Below, in pieces: positions 63,501 to 64,000 of a DNA stretch of 64,000 bases. Under the pieces are notes generated by a model. It had not been told where the DNA came from and did no database searches. It saw only the letters and a program-made list of their open reading frames with translations. The position numbers and the translations under genes are program-made. Every line of letters begins with the position of its first letter. Position 1 is the first letter of the stretch. Origin of the DNA: Ruegeria arenilitoris (GTDB taxonomy: Bacteria > Pseudomonadota > Alphaproteobacteria > Rhodobacterales > Rhodobacteraceae); NCBI RefSeq assembly GCF_042675705.1, contig NZ_JBHTJJ010000012.1, one strand, 5' to 3'.

Positions 63501-64000
63501 TTACGCGCGGCCGTAAGCCTCTGCAATGGCGACTTGCATCGCATCCTCGGGCGTACGGTTGCCCCAGGTTACCAACTGGATCGCAGGATAGTAACGCTCG
63601 GCGCTCAGGACAGCGGCGGTGATCATCGTGTCAATCTGTTCGGGGCTGGCCGATTGCCCGCCGCTGAGCACCAGACCGTAGCGGTAGACCATCAGCTTCT
63701 GATTGCCCCAGTAGGTGAAGGCGCCGGCCCAGCACTGGTCATTCATGCGGTTCAGCAATTCATAGAGATCGGAAACCCGGTCCTCGGGCGGCTCCATCTC
63801 GAACGAGCAGACCATCCGCAGGGTCTCGTCATAGTTGGACCAGGCCAACGTGATCGAGTAGGTGCGCCACTGTCCTTCGACCGCCATGGCGATCTGGTCG
63901 TCACCGATCCGGTCGAAATCCCAATCGTGGTGTTCAGCCAGATGTTCGACAATATCAATCGGATGAATGTCTTCTTCGAAGTACTGCTCGGAAAGTGCCA
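63501..64000 (-). CDS. YbjN-domain protein (5' end just outside the window)
   Basis: Protein of about 166 residues. The frame is open to the window edge and continues through LSEQYFEEDIHPIDIVEHL and DWDFDRIGDDQIAMAVEGQW. The last two bases of the window would complete ATG GCA if the next base is T on the plus strand, so probably only one base is missing. The YbjN pattern (EGQWRTYSITLAW, LMVYRYGLVLSGG, and a C-terminal EDAMQVAIAEAYG) is clear. The family is chaperone-like or of unknown role. It heads the operon with proC. Confidence 0.87.
   Translation of the reverse strand, partial: ALSEQYFEEDIHPIDIVEHLAEHHDWDFDRIGDDQIAMAVEGQWRTYSITLAWSNYDETLRMVCSFEMEPPEDRVSDLYELLNRMNDQCWAGAFTYWGNQKLMVYRYGLVLSGGQSASPEQIDTMITAAVLSAERYYPAIQLVTWGNRTPEDAMQVAIAEAYGRA

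Overview
The window is a 64 kb stretch of GC-rich (roughly 60 percent) chromosomal DNA from an alphaproteobacterium, most likely a marine Rhodobacteraceae (Roseobacter group). The grounds are the protein families seen together (bifunctional PutA with an Lrp-type PutR, a DUF1467 protein, small DUF6455-like proteins, GFA protein, Opp/Dpp ATPase fusion, the beta-hydroxyaspartate cycle genes) and the codon usage. It looks like ordinary gene-dense chromosome. No insertion sequence, prophage, CRISPR array, rRNA or replication origin was seen. One tRNA gene, tRNA-Gly(UCC), is present.

Layout. 1-3.98 kb: the end of an ABC importer operon (two permeases and a fused double ATPase) and an alkaline-phosphatase-superfamily hydrolase. 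3.98-8.8 kb: minus-strand esterase, acyl-CoA synthetase and an MsbA-like exporter. 8.9-11.8 kb: tRNA-Gly with its promoter, a Tat-exported PhoX-type phosphatase with a candidate Pho box, and a TPR protein. 11.8-16.6 kb: divergent putR/putA for proline use, then a rhomboid protease. 16.6-22.4 kb: a GFA-family protein, then the complete beta-hydroxyaspartate cycle cluster, bhcR divergent from bhcABCD, the most notable system here. 22.4-29.1 kb: inositol monophosphatase, LysR regulator divergent from metF, J-domain protein, YHS protein, YghU-type GST, SseB-like protein and an Fe-S uracil-DNA glycosylase. 29.4-33.9 kb: capsule/Kdo block (kpsT-like, kpsE-like, kdsA, phosphomannomutase). 34-42.8 kb: AsmA, RimO, a small lipoprotein, a double-CDGSH protein, three tandem Cys-rich DUF6455-like genes, IMPACT-family protein, M48 lipoprotein protease, DUF167 protein, nitroreductase, EI24 protein, DUF1467 protein and methylmalonyl-CoA epimerase. 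42.9-49.5 kb: orphan receiver protein, aspS, a cyclopropane-fatty-acid synthase, CPBP protease, and the pabC/pabB pair. 49.7-57.7 kb: carB, then an RND pump, adaptor and MarR operon. 57.8-64 kb: KAS III, a Gly-rich secreted protein, an HTH protein, tdk, and an operon of hydroxyacid dehydrogenase, csaA, proC and a YbjN-family gene cut by the window end.

How it fits together. The bhc cluster would let the cell turn two glyoxylate into oxaloacetate without losing carbon, drawing on aspartate as a catalytic amino donor. This suits an organism living on glycolate or C2 compounds. PutA and ProC bracket the proline/P5C pair. KdsA, the mutase and the Kps proteins point to a Kdo-linked surface polysaccharide. 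Several intergenic gaps hold clean palindromes beside autogenous-type regulators (bhcR, putR, marR, the HTH gene); these are listed as candidate operators and are inferred from sequence only.
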